Shown here: in pieces, positions 59,678-64,000 of the stretch
Position numbering within the stretch: the first letter of the stretch is position 1
Layout: each line of letters begins with the position of its first letter
Assembly (NCBI RefSeq): GCF_000251105.1
Contig: NC_017034.1
Span: 1,054,001-1,118,000, forward strand
DNA length: 64,000 bases
Direction: 5' to 3'
From: Methanocella conradii HZ254
GTDB lineage: Archaea > Halobacteriota > Methanocellia > Methanocellales > Methanocellaceae
Program-made: the position numbers and the translations under genes
Notes under the pieces: generated by a model
Databases searched by the model: none
Seen by the model: the letters and a program-made list of their open reading frames with translations, nothing else
Told to the model about the DNA's origin: nothing

Positions 59678-60880
59678 TTGGATTTATCCAGGATTAAAAA
59701 GCCCCTGGCTATGCTATTCGTTATCACTATGGTAAGCGTGGGGCTACTAATGGCCATAAACAGCGTCATCGGCCAACAATACCCGCCGGCAGGCCAGGGG
59801 ACTGAGGGGGGATACGCCATACTCGGGGGCATAAGCCTGGGGCCAGGGACGAACACCATAGCTTTATCGGTCAGCATCGCATCGCAGCAAGGAAGCCAGA
59901 TATACTTCCAGGTTAATGGCTTTGCCATCGTGGATCAGCAGTCGCAGGCGGCCACCGTTTACACGCTAAGCCAGGCGATGCCGGGCATCATGGACACGGG
60001 CAACAACAACGTGCAGGTCGACGTCAGCAAGCTTCAGTCGTCCATTCAATCGACACAGCAGGCCAGCATGAGCGACCTGTATACAATACTCAGGCCTTCG
60101 GTTAATTCGCTTATGGTGCTCGCGCAGCTCGCGCAGCAGGGCGCCCAGGGCGCGCAGGCGACTTTCCAGGTGCAGAGCCTTCAGGTCATCATGCCGGATG
60201 GCCAGGCAAACGTGTTTAACCTGAGCCAGCCGATGTCGGTGGTCGTCGATTCTTCGGCCATGAGAGTTTACACGGTAGGCTTCCCGCAGGTCTACAATCT
60301 GGTTAACACGTTTATCATGAATATCCAGAATAATTACTACACGAGCATTAATTATAACGTCGTCGCGGGCCCGACAATCGTGGTTACGCCGCCAGTCGTA
60401 TACCCGATTATAGCGCCTATCGCGTTTCCGGCGGTGTGGCCCGTGTTTTATCCGGTGCCTGTGCCCGTGCCTATGCCAGTGGTTACGGTGACTCCTTTAC
60501 CGCCGTCGGTGACGCCTACTAAGATGCCGACTGTATCGCCTGCTGTATCGCCTACTAAGATGCCGACTGTATCGCCTACTGTATCGCCTACCAAGATGCC
60601 GACCGTATCGCCTACAGTGACTCATGCGGCCAGCCTTACGCCATCGCCAACCAAGAAGCCGGTCTTATCGGCCATCGCGACCAAAAAGCCCATATCATCG
60701 GCCATCGTACCGACCAAAAAACCCGTCAGCACGTACAAGCCTATCACGACCTTTAAGCCGACAGCCGGCGGGGGCGGCGGAGTGATCACGACAAAGAAGC
60801 CCATCACCACAACGTACAGGCCGGGCGGCGGAGGCATGCCCATCGCGACCAGGATGCCGATAACGACAAAAAAGCCCTGA
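59678..60880 (+). CDS. Secreted protein with Pro/Thr/Lys-rich repeat tail
   Basis: 400 residues. TTG start behind GGGTGG. A signal anchor (KPLAMLFVITMVSVGLLMAINSV), a Gln-rich beta-type domain (about 30-235, with two related halves: SQIYFQVNGFAIVD and ATFQVQSLQVIMPDG), a Val/Pro strip (VVYPIIAPIAFPAVWPVFYPVPVPVPMP), and a tail of TKMPTVSP and TKKPI repeats with Gly runs. The tail resembles cell-wall-spanning or pseudomurein/S-layer-crossing linkers. No Cys. Confidence 0.82.
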   Translation: MDLSRIKKPLAMLFVITMVSVGLLMAINSVIGQQYPPAGQGTEGGYAILGGISLGPGTNTIALSVSIASQQGSQIYFQVNGFAIVDQQSQAATVYTLSQAMPGIMDTGNNNVQVDVSKLQSSIQSTQQASMSDLYTILRPSVNSLMVLAQLAQQGAQGAQATFQVQSLQVIMPDGQANVFNLSQPMSVVVDSSAMRVYTVGFPQVYNLVNTFIMNIQNNYYTSINYNVVAGPTIVVTPPVVYPIIAPIAFPAVWPVFYPVPVPVPMPVVTVTPLPPSVTPTKMPTVSPAVSPTKMPTVSPTVSPTKMPTVSPTVTHAASLTPSPTKKPVLSAIATKKPISSAIVPTKKPVSTYKPITTFKPTAGGGGGVITTKKPITTTYRPGGGGMPIATRMPITTKKP

Positions 60881-60913
60881 AAATCCGCATCCTCTAAAAT
60901 AGACACGCAAAGC

Positions 60914-60937
60914 GTGCACGGTCAGGCTGCCGTGCAC
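60914..60937 (+). terminator. Hairpin terminator
   Basis: GTGCACGG (60914-60921), 8-nt loop, CCGTGCAC (60930-60937), then CGCTTATCTTTATT. It lies 34 bp after the secreted protein gene. Confidence 0.65.
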
Positions 60938-61245
60938 CGCTTATCTTTATTCCAGAGGCTGTTGCGAAATTAGTTTATGGTGGTTGTTCTGGGGTTTTTG
61001 TCATGGACTAGCTGGCGGAGCGCCTGAATTTGCCTTATTGTTGCTCGTCTCCTGGTTCTCGCTTGAACCTGCTAGACACGCTGTCATGGTGGTGTGGAAG
61101 GGCCGAGAATCCTCATTTTATACGGGTCACGTCCTAAGCCTGAGAAGCTCGTGGGCGCCTGGAATCCCCAACCCAAAAACCTTTAGGGCTTTGTGCGGGC
61201 CGGTCCTGCTATGAACGCGATGCCAGCCCCTTGATGTGATAAAAA
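60938..61245. other. No convincing gene; possible old insertion end
   Basis: A 76-codon frame (60984-61214) lacks a ribosome site and protein-like composition and is not called. The sequence GAGGCTGTTGCGAAATTAG (60956-60974) resembles the ends of some insertion sequences but no transposase is seen. Confidence 0.35.
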
Positions 61246-61445
61246 GCACAATATATAAGATGAGGGGAGGTGGAATGCGCCCACAAGATCGGCCAAAAAA
61301 TCAATTAAGCCTTCCCTTTTTGAGGGAAGGTGCAAGTGCGGGGTGATTTCAATGGTCCAGCACCGGGCATTACAGCGGGTGATGCCAGAGCGACCGGGGC
61401 GCACTCCGGGCGATGACTGTAACGGCTATGATGGCAAGATGCCAA
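61246..61445 (+). ncRNA. Candidate structured RNA or micro-gene
   Basis: TATA box AATATATAAG (61249-61258) precedes a stretch with CCTTCCCT-ttttg-AGGGAAGG (about 61311-61331), GGCAT/ATGCC (about 61366-61387) and CCGG/CCGG stems. A 23-codon frame starts at ATG 61275 behind GGAGGTG. Either a small RNA or a very short peptide gene. Confidence 0.4.
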
Positions 61446-61772
61446 AGCCAGCATGATCATCCTATACCCTCACACCACATATACCCCTCAATAACATGTT
61501 CCCACATGTCAGATTAAATAATTAATATATAAGAAAGGCATCTTTCTAGAACTTCAATCCATTATATGGCGAAAAGCTGGGCATGGTGCGTTGTATATTG
61601 GTGTTATTGTTACTTGCTGTTTGCCGGTATGTTTGTGGTGGCTTGGTCCGCTTTTTGAAAAGTATTAATAATTCCAGATGCCGCGATAACCGTGCCCGAT
61701 GATTACAAATGATAGCTGTTTTTCTCCCAACTTATAAACGCCCAAATGCGAAGATATTTTTGTGGTTTGGCT
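61446..61772. other. AT-rich intergenic stretch with TPR gene promoter
   Basis: No gene seen. AATTAATATATAAG at 61519-61535 and CTTATAAACG at 61730-61739 are TATA-like; the second lies about 40 bp before ATG 61773 and is the likely promoter of the TPR gene. Confidence 0.45.
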
Positions 61773-63422
61773 ATGCTTGGTTGGGCGACTATCAAGGAGC
61801 TTGGAGGTCGGCTCGGGGCCACGATCGATGATGCCATGGCCGATAAGCTTTCGTCCAGCCCGGACAGTGAGCGGTCCCTCGAGCTGATAAATTCCTCCAT
61901 GAGGGCGCTAAAGGACAGGTATCCTCCGGAAATCGTAGACGCCATCATTAAGGCGGTGATGGAGGCCGATTTATCCATGAAGCCCGCCGGATGGCGCCAA
62001 ATAGAGTCCCTATCACGAGACGTATTTGAAAGGCTATCCACAAATAATACATTCGCAGGGGAGCCATTCGATGAGTTCTACATCCGCTTCAAGCGCTTTG
62101 CCAGGTGGTTCAGGGCCGCCCTGGAGGCCGTAATATCTTTACATGGGCTTAAAAAGGAGGACATAGCCCTCGACAACCCGGCCATTAAGGACTACCTCAT
62201 AGAGCTTAAGGAGCTTCCCAGCAGGCGCCTGGGCGAGCTGAGCTTTGCGTATAGAAGGCACGGCTACGATACCCTGTCCCATCAGATTCAGGCGCTCCTT
62301 GACAAGTACATGGATAGCGTCATAACGCGGGATAACTGCAGGGCCATAGTCAATATCATGAACAAGGTGGCCGGGCACCCAGGCTATTTTAAGGCGATGG
62401 GCGCCGAGCAGAAGCTCATTGAGATAAAGCCGCTCCTTCTGGCACTTTCAGGGCTGCAGCTATACTCGGGCAAGGAGCCCGAAAAGGCCGACCTCCTGGC
62501 GGCACTTAGCATACTACTCTTCAATGTATTTCCATCCCAAAAGCTGTTGAAGCTCATGTCAAGGTTCGAGCCCAGCCCCAAAAACGATGAGCTGCTCTAC
62601 GATCATTGCGCAATTATCGCTATGAACTATATGCTTTTAGGGAGGCTGGACCTTGCCGCCAAGTATAACGAGAGGGCGCTGAGCTACGCCCATGACGAGG
62701 AAAAAAGGGCGTATGCCCTTATCCTTGAAAGTTGTATTCATCTTAGCAGGAAAGACTTCGATAAGGCCATCGCCGCCCTATCGAGGTGTTCGTCTGTTGC
62801 AGGGGATAAGAGAATGCGCGCCACCGCCCAGTTTTACCTGGGCATAGTGTATTATGAGACGGATAGGCTTGAGGAGGCGATGGAATGCTTCAGGCTGTCC
62901 AGGGATGGGCTTGAGGACGAGCTGGACGCCATGAGCGCCTGCAATAACATCGGCACATGCGCAATGCTGCAGGGCGACCTTAAAGCCGCCATCCGTGAGT
63001 TCGAGGGCGTCGAATACATTGGCCGCTACATGACTGGCAATACAGCTAAGTCGCTCATGTCTGTAGCATACGGCAACCTGGGGATAATATACTTAAACAT
63101 GATGGAATATGACCGTGCCATCGGCTACCTTAAAAAGGCCTTAAAGCTCGATAAGGATACGCATGATAATAAGGGCGTTGCCAACCACCTTGCGAATATC
63201 GGCCTCGCCCTGGAGGCGAGGCGGGAATATAAGCTTGCGCTGGAGCACTTTAAGTCTGCCCTCAATATTTCTTTTATGTGTGATTACCTGGAGGGTGCTT
63301 TGTTCTCATTTTCGAGGATCGAGCGGTTGATGGCCCTTGAGGGCAGGTTTGAGGATGCGGAGGCCCTCAAGCAGGAGATGGCGAGGCGAAATCCCGGGAT
63401 ATCCCGCATGCTCAGCGAGTGA
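61773..63422 (+). CDS. TPR-repeat protein
   Basis: 549 residues from ATG 61773 (ATG 61746 in frame lies too near the TATA box). First part helical without a known motif. From about residue 290 five to seven tetratricopeptide repeats, e.g. RATAQFYLGIVYYETDRLEEAMECFRLS and AYGNLGIIYLNMMEYDRAIGYLKKALKL, with the W/G/Y/A/P-type spacing. Cytosolic scaffold, partner unknown. Confidence 0.88.
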   Translation: MLGWATIKELGGRLGATIDDAMADKLSSSPDSERSLELINSSMRALKDRYPPEIVDAIIKAVMEADLSMKPAGWRQIESLSRDVFERLSTNNTFAGEPFDEFYIRFKRFARWFRAALEAVISLHGLKKEDIALDNPAIKDYLIELKELPSRRLGELSFAYRRHGYDTLSHQIQALLDKYMDSVITRDNCRAIVNIMNKVAGHPGYFKAMGAEQKLIEIKPLLLALSGLQLYSGKEPEKADLLAALSILLFNVFPSQKLLKLMSRFEPSPKNDELLYDHCAIIAMNYMLLGRLDLAAKYNERALSYAHDEEKRAYALILESCIHLSRKDFDKAIAALSRCSSVAGDKRMRATAQFYLGIVYYETDRLEEAMECFRLSRDGLEDELDAMSACNNIGTCAMLQGDLKAAIREFEGVEYIGRYMTGNTAKSLMSVAYGNLGIIYLNMMEYDRAIGYLKKALKLDKDTHDNKGVANHLANIGLALEARREYKLALEHFKSALNISFMCDYLEGALFSFSRIERLMALEGRFEDAEALKQEMARRNPGISRMLSE

Positions 63423-63463
63423 GCACAAAAATCTTTTATTCCCGCACGGTGTCTTACCATTCG

Positions 63464-64000
63464 ATGTCAAAAAGGGAGGTCATTTCCGCAGTCAAGTACG
63501 TCTCTAGGATGAAGCAGGAGTTCATGCTTTCCGAAATAGCTGATTACGTTAGTGGAGGGGCCACTGTGGACAGTATTTATGACATCGTGGCGCCTCTGGC
63601 GTTTGACCTTGGAGTGAAGCTGGAGCCGGCTAATGGGGATTGCAAGGCTGTGAGAATGGCTCCACCAAAACCTATAGCGATAACGGAAAGTGCACGGAAG
63701 GCACAGGAAAGATACCTATCATCACCCGACGTGCCAGAAAAGCTACAAGGGCTTATAGAGAGGTATATCGAAAAGAAGACGGGCAAGAAATGGGATGACC
63801 CGCAGGTATTGGACAGGATGAGGAGGGCCGTGGCATCCCAGAAGGCGGAATACTGGAAAGAAGGGCCAAAGCGAAAGATATCATATGAAAAAGGATATAG
63901 CGTCTTAGGCTACCTCGCCTACCAGTTTCCCGTCTACTTCGTTGAATGGGAGCATATTTTTTATGGGCTGGCGCTCGACGGCTTGCTTAAAGACCGGATG
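63464..64000 (+). CDS. Rsm22-like methyltransferase, N-terminal part (cut by window edge)
   Basis: 179 codons open to the right edge. N-terminal helical region, then KISYEKGYSVLGYLAYQFPVYFVEWEHIFYGL, which matches the pre-SAM-domain segment (x-YLAYRLP) of Rsm22/COG5459 ribosome-linked methyltransferases. The SAM-binding loop would lie beyond the window, so the call is tentative. ATG 63464 follows a TTTTATT promoter-like stretch. Confidence 0.55.
   Translation, partial: MSKREVISAVKYVSRMKQEFMLSEIADYVSGGATVDSIYDIVAPLAFDLGVKLEPANGDCKAVRMAPPKPIAITESARKAQERYLSSPDVPEKLQGLIERYIEKKTGKKWDDPQVLDRMRRAVASQKAEYWKEGPKRKISYEKGYSVLGYLAYQFPVYFVEWEHIFYGLALDGLLKDRM

Noticed and set aside
60984..61214. 76-codon frame after the Pro/Thr-rich secreted protein
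   Set aside because: No ribosome site, unlikely composition, no visible domain.

Overview
The window reads as a chromosomal segment of a methanogenic archaeon, most likely of the order Methanocellales (inference from gene content; no rRNA gene is present to prove it). Evidence: a methanogenesis marker protein 11-like gene, archaeal-type cobalamin nucleotide-loop genes (cobY rather than cobU), archaeal Msr-type (DUF1724) regulator, a CxxC-x17-CxxC mini-protein, archaeal TATA boxes, GTG/TTG starts with GGAGG/GGGTGG ribosome sites, and a queC-DUF366-queE-queD set. No tRNA, rRNA or CRISPR array was seen.

Layout. 0-3.5 kb: end of an MBL-fold nuclease-like gene, DUF99, a YhfC-like membrane protein, UspA, GNAT and small Cys-rich proteins. 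3.6-8.9 kb: a tightly overlapping cobalamin operon (cobD-cbiB-cobS-cobY) continuing into methanogenesis marker 11 and a radical SAM protein. 9-11 kb: two secreted proteins of odd composition sharing a palindromic site, then htpX. 12 kb: a dead htrA gene that ends at a palindromic repeat. 12.4-17 kb: a CorA-like transporter and an ABC exporter with an exported NEW3-type protein. 17-19.4 kb: NfnAB-like flavoprotein pair.

19.6-25.7 kb is an AT-rich island: a DUF1724 regulator, tandem operator-like repeats, a roughly 200-nt structured leader, a large secreted protein with a papain/NlpC-like core whose aligned start codon reads ATA, a lipoprotein, and a decayed second copy of the same regulator/leader/secreted-gene unit. 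A further operator copy lies before an ABC exporter at 25.8 kb, suggesting one local regulon.

28-44 kb is mostly housekeeping: a PAS histidine kinase, a beta-propeller protein, an M20 peptidase, an MrfB/MrfA DNA repair pair next to a MutS-like ATPase, RimI, a membrane HExxH protein, and a ribbon-helix-helix gene leading the 7-deazaguanine operon.

44.5-54.9 kb holds the most striking object: three tandem paralogous cassettes. Each has a conserved promoter, a structured 5' leader, a secreted 150-160-residue protein with a nearly invariant signal peptide and a divergent mature part, two different ABC-2 permeases, and an exported, membrane-anchored RCC1 beta-propeller (truncated by recombination in cassette A). 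No ATPase is present in the cassettes. The pair of permeases resembles in architecture the two-permease immunity transporters of bacteriocin loci; I propose a secreted-effector/self-protection or surface-display system, not shown experimentally.

55-64 kb: PhoU, a HAD hydrolase, a phosphotransferase-like kinase, a PspA-PspAA pair, a Ca2+/H+ antiporter, a Pro/Thr-rich secreted protein, an 0.87-kb gene-poor stretch with a possible small RNA, a TPR protein, and the start of an Rsm22-like methyltransferase.
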